From Mikania micrantha (lineage: Eukaryota > Streptophyta > Magnoliopsida > Asterales > Asteraceae), in NCBI GenBank assembly GCA_009363875.1, contig CM018683.1, positions 37,965,753-38,029,752 on the forward strand: a stretch of DNA of 64,000 nt, given 5' to 3'. The notes under the pieces were generated by a model, which saw nothing but the letters and a program-made list of their open reading frames with translations, made no database searches and was not told the DNA's origin. The translations under genes and the position numbers were made by a program. How positions within the stretch are numbered: the stretch's first letter is position 1; each line of letters begins with the position of its first letter. Of this stretch, positions 34,023-44,385 are shown piece after piece.

Positions 34023-35482
34023 TTAATTAAAGCTTATTAGTTTGAGAGAGGCAAGCAAGTGATGAAAGCGTGCTGTGTCGAACGGTTTTGTGAAAAGGTC
34101 GGCTAGATTATCGTCTGTGTGGACCTTTTCAAGATGAATTAGTTTCCGTTCGAAACAGTCACGGATGAAATGAATCTGGATGTCAATATGTTTAGTTTTG
34201 GAGTGTTGTACCGGATTCTTGACGATCTGTAAGGCGGCCTCATTGTCACAATAAATAGGAGAGTCAAGAAAGTTCAAACCGTAATCGAGGAGTTGTTGGT
34301 GCATCCTGATAACATGAAAGCAGCAACATATTCGGCTTCCGCAGTAGATGTGGATACGGTCGTTTGTTTCTTGCATTGCCATGAGACAAGGCGATTTCCC
34401 AGGTACTGACACCCGCCGGTGGTTGACTTCCTGTCCAGGTTACATCCACCAAAGTCACTGTCTGAGTATGCAAATAAATGAAACTCAGAGTTCTTTGGGT
34501 ACCAAAGACCAAGAAGAGGCTTCCTGACAAGATACCGAAAGAATCTCTTGACAGCTATAAGGTGAGATGCCTTCGGATTTGCCTGATATCTGGCACACTG
34601 ACAAACTGAAAACATGATGTCTGGACGACTAGCAGTCAGATACACCAGGGAACCAATCATCGAGAGATAGAGGTGTTGATCAACATCTTCACCATCCAAA
34701 TCCGAAGTTAAGACAGGACGAGCAGCCATGGGAATGGATGCCGGCTTTGATTCCATCATTTTGAACATGGTCAGAATATCTGTGACATACTTTCCTTGAT
34801 GAATCAGCACACCCTTTGAATCTTGTTTCACCTGCAGACCCAGAAAGAAGGTCATTTCTCCCATTGCACTCATTTCAAACTTCTTCTTCATTACCCCCTC
34901 AAATTCCTTGCACAACGCCGAGTTTGTGGAGCCAAATATAATGTCATCCACGTAGATTTTGACGAGAATCAAATCATCCTTATCCTTGCGAACGAATAAA
35001 GTCTGATCAATGGCTCCACGGGTATATCCATTTGCAAGTAGGTAATCAGTAAGTGTAGCATACCACGCTCGCGGTGCTTGATGAAGACCATAGAGAGCTT
35101 TGTCTAACTTGTAGACATGGTCAGGAAACTGAGAATCTTCAAAGCCTGGGGGTTGGCACACATAGATTTCTTCTTTAACATTCCCATACAAAAAAGTGGT
35201 CTTTACATCCATCTGATACACCGTAAAGTTCATATAGGAGGCATAGGCTAAGAAAATCCGTATGGCTTCAAGTCTTGTGACTGGTGCAAAGACTTCTTCA
35301 TAATCTATCCCTTCCTGTTGATAGAAGCCCTGAACTACCAATCGTGCCTTGTTTCTGATAATGACTCCTGAGTCATCTCTTTTGTTTCTGAAAACCCATC
35401 TAGTTCCTATAGGCAGTTTTCCTTTGGGCAGGGGAACTAGATTCCATACTTTAAGTTTCTGAAACTGCATCAGCTCCTCCTA
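34023..35482 (-). pseudogene. F reverse transcriptase and RNase H, broken
   Basis: RT begins around KLKVWNLVPLPKGKLPIGTRW and shows the copia hallmarks NKARLVVQG, MDVKTTFLYG and the catalytic YVDD (KIYVDDIIFGS), then SRPDIMFSVC, FAYSDSDFGG and SWQCKKQTTVSTSTAEAEY. RNase H ends with CDNEAALQIVKNP, SKTKHIDI and NLADLFTKP. A TAG at 35480-35482 (CAG to TAG) separates it from the integrase linker, and a frameshift near 34300 splits RNase H. Confidence 0.93.
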
Positions 35483-36890
35483 CATCGCCTCAACCCAGCT
35501 AGATTCCTTGAGAGCCATCTTGACATTCTTGGGCTCAACCTGCGAAATGAAACATGAGTATAAACAAGAATTAATTGGACCTGATTGGCTTCGTGAGAGA
35601 GTGCTTTCAGGCAAGACATTCTGAGCTGGAATTGACCGGCTCTGGGTGAGAACTCCTTCTGAAAGAGGTCCAATGATGTTTTCCACAGGATGATCCTTGT
35701 TGATGTTAAGAGTTGGCACTTCTTCCACAGCTTAGTTGTCAAGTAGATTATCAAAGGTGTGTCAGCTGATTGTCATTTGAGGAAGATAGATCATCAGTAG
35801 GAGGAGCTTCATTTGTTGTAGCTCCTTGATCCACACAGTGTTCCTCAGGAATGTTATCTGAGAACAGTGGATTATCAAAGGTCTGATGAGAGGATGATGA
35901 CACTTGATCTGTTTCTGAAAGTGGCTGAACAGACTGAGAAGTGTCTGGTTCTGATGGAAGAACTTCATGTATCGGAGTGAGCTGATCTGGAGGAGCTCGG
36001 TTATACATGCCTGGAGGATCAACTGACATAAGCTTTGGATCACAAGGAACATAGTCAACTCTATAGTCGACATCATCATCCTTGTAGAAGTCATCAGCTT
36101 GCTCAGATACTTCTGCGCTCTCGGAGGTAGTGTTGAAAGGCCTAAAGGTGGAATCATACTCAAACAGCCAGTTTGGACCAAAACCGGCATCAGTAGAGTT
36201 TATCTCTTGCCAATCAATATAATATGATTCTACGATCATCCGAATCTTCTTGTTATAAACTCTGTAGGCTGCCTTCTCGGACGAATAACCTACAAAGTAA
36301 CACTCATACGCCTTATCATCAAACTTTTGGTTAGGATCTATATGAAAAAGAGTACCAGGACATCCAAATGACTTAAAGTGACCAACTTTGGGCTTCTGAT
36401 TGAAAAGAATCTCATAGGGAGTCTTCTGATGGCACTTGTTCAAAAGTGCTTGATTTTGAACATTGCAAGCGGTGTTAACGGCTTCGGCCCAGAAGAAAAT
36501 TGACAGTTTGGATTCAGACAGCATTGTTCGTGCAGCTTCAATAAGCGTTCTGTTCCTCCTTTCAGCAACTCCATTTTGCTGAGGCGTTCTGGCTGCACTG
36601 TACTGTCTAGCAATTCCTTTCTCATCGCAGAAGTCTATAAGAGTCTGATTTCTAAATTCAGTGCCATTATCAGTCCTAATTACCTTGACTTTTAGATTCT
36701 TCTGATTTTCGATCAAGGTAATAAACTTCTTCAGGATCTCTGGTGTTTCATCCTTCTTGGCCAGAAAGAACACCCAAGTAAATCTTGAATAATCATCCGT
36801 CACAACAAGACAATATGAACTCTTCCCGATACTCATTACGTTGATGGTCCGAAGAGATCCATATGAAGAAGTTGAAGAACCGAAGAGATT
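35483..36890 (-). pseudogene. F integrase core and C-terminal region, broken
   Basis: Contains DDYSRFTWVFFL, RTDNGTEFRN and PQQNGVAERRNRT, giving the D, D and E of a copia integrase, then the YEILFNQKPKVGHFKSFGC and GYSSEKAAYRVYN segment. A long acidic/polar linker ends with CFISQVEPKNVKMALKESSW. A frameshift lies near 35750 and another between the zinc domain and the core near 36850. Confidence 0.92.
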
Positions 36891-36898
36891 GAATTGAA

Positions 36899-37505
36899 CT
36901 ATTTAGGCTTGTGGGGTCTCTTGTGTTGCTTCCCCTTGGCACTAGCGATGCACTTCTCAATAGTGGAGAAATCTTTAGAAGGCAAACCGATGACGTGATC
37001 TCCCTTAGCAAGTCTGTTCAAATTCTTAAGGTTTACATGACCCAGTCGTCGATGCCATAACAGACAATCATGCTTCGATGCCTTTGAGAACAAACAAGTG
37101 TTCTCTGTGAATGAATCTGAGTTCATGTTGATAATGTAGGCATTGTTTATTCTTGGAGTTCTCATCAGATGCCACTTCTCAGGCACTACAAAGCCAGGCT
37201 TCAGAATAAGACACTCCTTGTTTGTGAAATGAGTTGAAAAACTCGTCACATATATGAGAAACACTTAACAGACGGTGATTGAGTTCTTCAACATAATAAA
37301 CATCTTCAAAACTAAGAGTTCTGTTTGTCACCGTGTCCTTCATGCTTATCTTTCCTCTTTTGTCTCCAGCAAATGAGACATATCTGCCATTAAAAGGTGT
37401 GACCTCGTGTAACTGAGAGAAATCCCCAGTCATATGCCGGGAGCAACCACTGTCAACATACCAAACATTTTTAAGCTTTCCTGGTCGTCCCTGCATCACA
37501 TACAA
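36899..37505 (-). pseudogene. F protease and integrase zinc domain, broken
   Basis: WYVDSGCSRHMTGDFSQL gives the DSG active site of a copia protease; HRRLGHVNLKNLNRLA begins the HHCC domain of integrase. Two frames overlap around 37180-37264, so a frameshift separates them. Confidence 0.9.
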
Positions 37506-37689
37506 TCAATTAATGAGAGACCGGTACCCAAATCATAATCGACTTAGGTACTTTGGAAATTACATAGACTTTGTTCTGGGTTTGGCTCTGTTCTTGGGTC
37601 TGTCTAATTTGTTTTCAATGTGTTTTGACTTGCTTCCACTACCATGGTCAACTGGTTTTATCTTAGTTTTAAAAATTCTTGGAGTTTGC

Positions 37690-40229
37690 TTATGAAAACC
37701 AGATTGAGTTTGGTTTGATTTCTTTTCTCTTTTTGGCAATGGAAGGAGTCCGAGTCTGAGTCCCCTTTTGAGAGGTTACATTAGGCTTGGAGGATGGAAC
37801 AGTCCTCACATGTTTGTTAACCAGTTTAGCCTTAGGTGTGACCTTCTGATTCTTCCCATAGAAGAACTCAGTAGGTCGGTGCAGACAGTGTCGAGCGATA
37901 TGGCCTGGTTTCCCACATGCAAAGCAGCAGACTTTCTGGTGATATTCAATTGGGTCAAAGGGCTTTACGTCACAGTTACTTTGGCCAGAGGATAAGTTTG
38001 AAGAAACTTGTTCCAAGGATCCAGTTGGAACATAAGGTTCACAATTAGGATTTAATTGTGAACCTTCCTCCTTGGTAACTGTGGAATGAGCCAGTGCTGC
38101 CTGCTTTGTCAAAGGAGAGGAAGTTGATTGTGAGACGTGATTTATAGCAAAAGTCTTCTGAAACTTTTTAACATATCATTAGGCTTAATGTTAATTTCAT
38201 CAAATTTTCCAACAAAATCAGTTTTTGAAACAAAAGATGATTGACTTGTAGATGTTGAACAATCTGTGCTCCTCCTAGCACTTCTTTCTACCTCCTTCTC
38301 CTCTGAACCTGTAACACTTAGTTTTTCTGCACAAACCACATAATCATTAGTCATAACAGGGTCAACTGTGAGTATAACAGGTTTGGTGGAAAAATCACAA
38401 GCACGATCAGAATCCAATTCCAAGTCATCAACTGATGTGTTGATCCTTGGCATGCTTGAGTAATTATGGTTAAACGGTGGTTCACACTCATTAAAACCAA
38501 GACCCTTACCCCTCTTTTCCCTGTATTGTATGCTTACTATGTTTTCCCAAACTTTGCTTGAATAATCAAATTTTTCATATTTTACTGAGGTTTTAGAAAG
38601 TTGAGTTTTGACTTGGTCCAACTCCAAAGTGAGTTCATCGATTTTTCGTCTAGCATCACGATAGTTGGACTCTTTGTCACTCAAAAGTTCTTTTGCCTTG
38701 CCACATCCCGACCCTCGGCTTCAAGTTTTCTTTTAAAAACTCCCTCATTTTTAAGAAATTCAGAGTTAAAATATTTAAGTTTAGTTACTTCTTTGATTAA
38801 CGATTCATTGTGTGACCTGTACTTAGATACTTTATCTATGCATGAGGTTGAGCAAAGATTTTCAGTTACCTCCTTTTGCTTGTCATCCACCTCAGCCATG
38901 AAGGCGTGACTCAGAGTTAGTTCCAGTTCCTGCACCTGATCACTCCAATCATAGGAGTCAGTCTCTTGAGTTACTAGTGCTTTAGACGTGTCAGCACTTC
39001 CTCCTGCAGCTGCAGTCACAGCTTTTTCTTCAGACTTCTTTTCTCCTTCCTTGTCTGTCTTAGGTTGCTTACATTCTCTAGCAAAGTGACCTGGTTGATC
39101 ACAGTTGTAGCACCGCAGCTTTGACTTGTCAAATCCAAGTTTCTTTCCCGGGTTATTTCCAAAACTATTCCTTCCATATCGCTTGATGAACTTCTTTGCC
39201 CTAAAAAATCCATTGCCATCTGCCACGAGATATCCATTTCCTCAACATCAGCTGGATTTATCTGCTCTAAGTTGTCCTGCGTTAGATTGGCTGGTGCCAA
39301 TTCTCCTGCTATGAATGCATTGTAGCTATTCATAAAACCTTTAAACAGCATCAGATTTTCTTCACTTTCTGGATTGATCTTGGACACTGATCCGGCTTGT
39401 CCAGATGATAGGAATGCGGTCTCAAAAGGAATTGACTGAGATGAGGAATGCTGATAGTGTTGCATCCCTGAAGCTTGAAGATTGATAGCTGATAGAAGAG
39501 CAGAGTTTTCAGACACGGGTGCAATGCCCATTGAAGTGCTCTCTGTTTATCATCCATGTCATAGGAGTTGATGATTGAGATCAGCTCACGCAGAGAGGTC
39601 TTGTACATATCCTTTGTTCTTTAGATTGTTGTGCAGTTTGAGTTCCAAGTGTAAGGTAGTGAATTCAGAAGCTTTTTGTTCACTTCTCCCTTAGTCATCA
39701 CAATTCCAGAACTTGTCATCTCGGTCATCAAATGGATGAATTTATTCAGCTGTGCTTCAAAGGACTCTCCCTTAATGTGATTAAACATGTTGAACCTCTG
39801 TCTCAACATATCCTTGCGACTCTCTCGCATATCTTCATTTCCTTCAAACCGTTCAATCAAGGCATTCCATAGTTCCTTTGCGGTCTTGTGCTCTTTAAAA
39901 CCATGAGCTACTTCAGTTGATAGAGCCATTGTGATTGATGCATATGCCTTTTCATCCTTTTCCATCATAAGGATGTCATTGTCAGTGTACAATTCAGGAT
40001 CCTTAGCAACAAGAGGACCGTTGATTTCACTCTGGTATGAAGGCACAAAGGGACCCTCTTCAATGGACCTCCAAAGCTTTGGATCAGTGTACTTGATAAA
40101 GGATTGGAATATGAATTTCCAATCTTGGAAGTTATCTCCTGACACGAGCCTCGGTGGCTTTGTTCCGATGCCGATCTCATTATCCAGATTGAGTAGATTG
40201 GACAAGTTAGTCAAATTCTTAGATGCCAT
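37690..40229 (-). pseudogene. F gag, extended type, broken
   Basis: ATG at 40227-40229 starts MASKNLTNLSNLLNL; the Gag core includes SGDNFQDWKFIFQSFI, AKELWNALIERFEGNEDMRE and SFEAQLNKFIHLMTEM. Distal parts carry a CCHC knuckle (CYNCDQPGHFAREC), a coiled coil (about 38600-38900) and a second CCHC (CFACGKPGHIARHC). Frameshifts near 39610, 39520, 39220, 38690 and 38130 break it. A Gag this long with two separated knuckles fits SIRE-like copia elements. Confidence 0.88.
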
Positions 40230-40299
40230 TACTAAAAAATTTCTAAGTGTAGTTCACGAAATTCCTGTAGAACAGATCACCAAACACAGTCCAAAGATA

Positions 40300-40520
40300 A
40301 GACTGTAATCGAAATTATCTTGTATACGAAGAAAAGTCTGTACTCGAAGAAAATCTTGTACTCGAAGCTCTTCTTGTACTCGAAAAGGAACCTGTATTCG
40401 AACTCAAATCTGTACTCGAAGTTATCTTGTACTCGAAGATAGCTTTGTAGTCGAACGTCTTTTGTACTCGAACTGTACCTATCCTTCGAACACTCTATCT
40501 ATACTCGAAATAGCTGAACT
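40300..40520 (-). repeat. TACTCGAA motif array in the 5' leader of F
   Basis: About a dozen GTACTCGAA or TATTCGAA-type words at 12-25 bp spacing lie between the primer site and gag. The same word is in F's LTRs and around the ORF3 promoter. Confidence 0.85.
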
Positions 40521-40668
40521 CGAAAATACTTAAGAAAAATTTTATAAAAATATTTCTTAAGATTTGGAGTCCCAAATTTACACAGTAGTTAGATGGAGTA
40601 GAGAAGAATGATAAAGTATTAAACTTGCCTCAGAAAGTAGTTACCTTGATGATGAAAAGAGCACTCAA

Positions 40669-40680
40669 GCTCTGATACCA
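40669..40680 (-). promoter_or_regulatory. Primer binding site of F (TGGTATCAGAGC)
   Basis: Two bases inside the 5' LTR. TGGTATCAGAGC is complementary to the 3' end of plant initiator tRNA-Met. Confidence 0.93.
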
Positions 40681-40682
40681 CT

Positions 40683-41071
40683 TGTAGGTCTCAAACCTGA
40701 TCAAGAACGAAACTTTATCTTCTAAATCATCATCAATGATCTCTAACAAGTGTAGAATCCAAGTTAGAATCAAGAAAGCAAGTAGAAAAATGTAATCTTT
40801 GTATTAATACTGAAAATTAGAGTACAAGTGCCTCAGTACGTCTAGAGAGCAAATGCCTCGGGATTCCGACCTAAACCTGTACAAAATACATCTATTTATA
40901 CTAGGCCTAGGTGTACTCAAAATCTAATACAAAATAGTTCGAGTACACGAACACATGGTGTACTCGAACCTGTGGAGTACTCGAACCTGCTGTACACGAA
41001 AATAATCAAAATCTGACTTTGACTCTTCCTAGGTTGACTTTGTCAGTCTTCAACGCTTTCAGGGCTCTACA
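40683..41071 (-). repeat. 5' LTR of F (389 bp)
   Basis: Pair of 16333-16721. TATAAATAG box at 40891-40900 (plus coordinates) with TTCGAGTAC/GTACTCGAAC/GTACACGAA words at 40925-41000, upstream in element sense. Confidence 0.94.
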
Positions 41072-41076
41072 TTTGA
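41072..41076. other. Target site duplication of F, right copy (TTTGA)
   Basis: Matches 16328-16332. Confidence 0.95.
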
Positions 41077-41777
41077 TACACTCTGACCTGACCATGACTT
41101 GAGTTAGTCATGTGTTTCAACTTCAGAAGATCAGAAGCCTCTCTGGGCAACATCTGTTCTGGCAACCTCTCATTGATCAACATCTGAACAAGCCTAGGAT
41201 ACAAGTAAAATCTATCCTTGGCTTTAATGATGTTATCTAACATATAATGGAATATCATTGGAGAGAAATTGAACGATTTGTTCAATATCAATGCCACCAT
41301 AGCTGATCTCATAAGATCCCTCAGCTCGTCAAAGGTTCCTTGCCTCATGCTAAGACAATGAAGCAACACATGCGCTAGCAACTTGTATTGAAGAGGATGC
41401 TTTCCCTTCTTTAAAGAAATGGCATTGTAAGCCCCGAATTATCTGATCCAAAGAAAAAAACCCTGATACACGATATTCATACCGTTAGGCTCTCCTCCGA
41501 ACTGCAATACTCTACGGATATCTACCTCAGACACACGAAGTGGTTGTCCAAGCACATTTGCTTCAATGACATAATCATTATCTATAGAAATCAGTCTAGC
41601 AGACTCCCAGAAGCTCTGAATATGAGATCGATAAATCTGGCAGGAGTTGGATATGGCATAATATATCCTTGATCGACGTAGAAACTCAATCATAGGTCGA
41701 AATTCTTTGCCATTCCTTATGGTAGGATCTAGATAAGCACAAACATTGTGTTTGTCTCCGAATGTTAAGTACGCCAT
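41077..41777 (-). pseudogene. Element E accessory ORF3, proximal (N-terminal) part
   Basis: Start ATG at 41775-41777 (MAYLTFGDKHNVCAYLDP), just after an acceptor-like TTTCTAATTGTAG. The region RSRIYYAISNSCQIYRSHIQ, SEVDIRRVLQFGGEP, LAHVLLHCLSMRQGTFDELR, LNKSFNFSPMIF and YPRLVQMLINERLPEQ aligns with J almost residue for residue. One TAA at 41439-41441 interrupts it. It stops at F's insertion and resumes at 16327. The two E parts together would be about 1,140 codons. Confidence 0.78.
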
Positions 41778-41869
41778 TTCTACAATTAGAAATAAAACAC
41801 AATCAGAAACAAAATTCAAAAAATTAAAAAAATTTTAAAAAAAATCAAAAATTTACTAAGTATAGAACC

Positions 41870-42190
41870 AGCGAACCTTTCCTGAAACGAACCTAATGCT
41901 AGGTGAACCTAATCCTTAGACGAACCTAAATCTTAAACGAACCTAAGTCTTGAACGAACCTTTTGTTGAATGAACCTTTGAATGAACGAACCTTCATTGA
42001 ACGAACCTTCAAATCAAACGAACCTGTTGGTCAAATGAACCTTGACCAATAAGGTTCGGTTCTATTGAAATTTAGAGGTTCGCCACAAACCTATTAGGTT
42101 CAGACGAACCTTAGAACCAACGAACCTAGTTCATCCAGCGAACCTTTTCAATTTCAAATTCAGTTTTTCAAATCTTCAAATTAGATATAA
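41870..42190 (-). repeat. AGGTTCG array upstream of E ORF3
   Basis: About 20 AGGTTCG copies in element sense (CGAACCT on the plus strand) at 10-20 bp spacing, ending within about 95 bp of the ORF3 ATG. The counterpart in J is 43960-44290. Confidence 0.88.
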
Positions 42191-42214
42191 AATTTATATA
42201 CCCAGGTTCGAATT

Positions 42215-43329
42215 GGGGGGGGGGGAATTTTGAAAAATACAAAAACATTTGAAAAACCAAAAATACAAAAGCATTAAAAAATTGAAAATTCTGAGAAATT
42301 GATTCGACCTAGTGAGAAATGATAGTACATTGTGTACAATTGAAGCATATCTGTACCATTAAGAACTGAAACTTAAAAAGCAGTTACAAGTATTAAGTGT
42401 GATGTGTTAGTAGGTTTATAACTTAGTTAAGATAAGTTTAAACAAAAGTTTGATTATGCTTTATAAGAAACAGATGCTTAGAATGCAGTACTTAGTTTTG
42501 TCCTGAAAGAGTGGTAATTTTTCTTACAAAATGTTTCTTGAACAAAAAGTTAAATGACTAGTTTAAAGCTGAAACATTCTTTGCGTATACTTACGTATCG
42601 ACTTGATTGTTATAGCTTTAAACGATTCAAATTTGTTTTCTTGGTTCTGATTAAGATTTGGACAATCTCTGCGTATATGAAAATATCGATCTGATTGTTA
42701 AAAGCTTAATCTTAAATTATTTTTTTCGGTTCATTTTCTGGATCATTTAAGCATATGTAAGTATCAACCTTGATTCCAAGAATTTGAACAAATTCAAATT
42801 GTTTTCTATTTTGTTATTTTCAACAAGAAATTCTGCTTTATTTTTGCATGATCAGTCTAGTTAAAATTGACGTAACAAGTTTCAAGAACATTTATCTTTG
42901 ATTAGGTATTCATAAATCGGGGATGTGTTCAAGTAAATGGATTATTATAAAGTATTTGATAATTTTGTTTAAATTGATATCTTGGCTAAGTAATTAAACT
43001 TAAAAAGATAAGTATACTGAAAATCATCTTGGATTTGTAATTTGCTAAAATATATTCATTATTTCAATTAGATGTTTTGATAATTGTAAAACAATATGAT
43101 CTCATGTCTGGATCTTTCTCAAACAAAAAGATTTGAATTTTTGTTAGTATAGTTAGATTGGTTAAATGTGTAGTTTAATTGTTCTAAAAATTTTGAAAAA
43201 TTAAAAAAACATTTTTATTTTTATCTGATGTTAAATCAATAATTTTTTATTATTTGTTTAACTTTGAAACATTTAAACATGGATTGTTTTGAAATTTTAA
43301 ATAAAAATCAAATTTCTCAAAAGGTTTGC
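42215..43329. other. AT-rich spacer between E and J, with an 11-base G run
   Basis: G11 at 42215-42225 lies where E/J similarity ends on the E side. The following ~1.1 kb is AT-rich with loosely repeated TTTGAA/AAATTC words and no coding or RNA signal. It may be the pol-ORF3 spacer of J or part of an unidentified older repeat. Confidence 0.4.
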
Positions 43330-43600
43330 CTAAAATAGGTTTGTGAGAAGGTTCGTCCATCAGGTTCGTTGGACAGGTTTATGATAGGGTTCGTCCACAA
43401 GGTTCGTTGGATAGGTTCGCTGGATAGGTTCGTTGTTCAGGTTCATCCACAAGGTTCGTTGGACAAGTTCGCTGATCAGGTTCGCTGGTCTGGTTCGCCT
43501 GAGAGGTTCATCCAAAAGGTTTGTGGACAGGTTCGCTTAAAAAGGTTCGCTTGAGAGGTTCGTGAAAGGTTCGGTCAATAGGTACGCATATATAAACCAG
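43330..43600 (+). promoter_or_regulatory. AGGTTCG array and TATA box upstream of J ORF3
   Basis: About 20 AGGTTCG-like units (43340-43580) lead directly to TATATAAA at 43589-43596. No ORF starts nearby except ORF3 at 44386. This looks like an internal promoter with an upstream element array, parallel to F's at 33183-33320. Confidence 0.55.
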
Positions 43601-44385
43601 GTTCATTTGTGAGGTTCTTCACTTTCATTTTTTTACAGACGCGAACCTACAAGCTCCGATTTTTCGATATTTGATTTTGGACCTCCTAGAATTTTTCATT
43701 GACATCATCAGATTCGGAATCAGTTTGTGAACATTTTTAGGTAGATATCTTTGATTTTGACCGGATGAATTGAGAGATCTGAATGGTTTTAAGTTTTTGA
43801 AAGTCGAACCTCTTTGTTTCAAGTAAAATCAATTTAAATCAAATTTTTGAACAAATTGTTTTTGTTAATATTGTTCATCGTTGAGTTTCGAACCTGGGTA
43901 TATAATTTTTTTCATCTAATTCGAAGATTTGAGAATTTGATTTTAAAATTGGAAAAGGTTCGCTGGATGAAAAAGGTTCGTTGAATGAACTAAGGTTCGC
44001 CGAACCTTGAAGGTTCGTTTGAACCTGATAGGTTCGTCACGAACCTATGACTTTCAATAGAACCGAACCTTTTTGGTCAAGGTTCGTTTCACCAACAAGT
44101 TCGTTTGATGTGAAGGTTCGCTCAATGAAGGTTCGTTCATTGAGGGTTGGTTCATTCAAATGTTTGTTCAATAGAAGGTTCGTTCCAGACTTAGATTCGT
44201 CTAAGACTTAGGTTCGTCTAAGACTTAGGTTCGTCTAAGGCTTAGGTTCGCCTAGCATTAGGTTCGTCCCAGGGAAGGTTCGCTGGTTCTATACTTAGGA
44301 AATTTTTTATTTTTTTAAATTTGTTTAATTTGTTTAATTTGTTTAATTTTTTGTTTCTAATTGTGTTTTAATTTTAATTGTAGAT
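43600..44385 (+). other. Leader of J ORF3 with second AGGTTCG array
   Basis: Holds about 18 AGGTTCG units at 43960-44290, then T-rich DNA and an acceptor-like TTTTAATTGTAG two bases before the ATG (E has the same arrangement), suggesting a leader intron. The stretch 43873-44385 aligns with the reverse complement of E's upstream region. Confidence 0.5.

Larger units (their letters stand above)
16333..41071 (-). mobile_element. Element F: full-length Ty1/copia (SIRE-like) with accessory ORF3, containing H
   Basis: Two 389-bp LTRs, an iMet primer site, gag, protease, integrase, RT, RNase H in copia order, a 3' accessory ORF, a polypurine tract and TTTGA duplications define it. Without H it is about 11.9 kb. 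Long Gag, integrase before RT and an ORF between pol and the 3' LTR suggest the SIRE/Maximus lineage. Coding regions are frameshifted throughout, so it is not autonomous now. Confidence 0.94.

Noticed and set aside
42215..42225. G11 run as an assembly gap or sequencing artefact
   Set aside because: Possible, but a short homopolymer at a repeat edge is common; not enough to call an artefact without reads.
43340..43580. CRISPR-like spaced repeats
   Set aside because: Repeats are about 7 bp with irregular 10-15 bp spacing in a plant retroelement; no cas genes or conserved long repeats.
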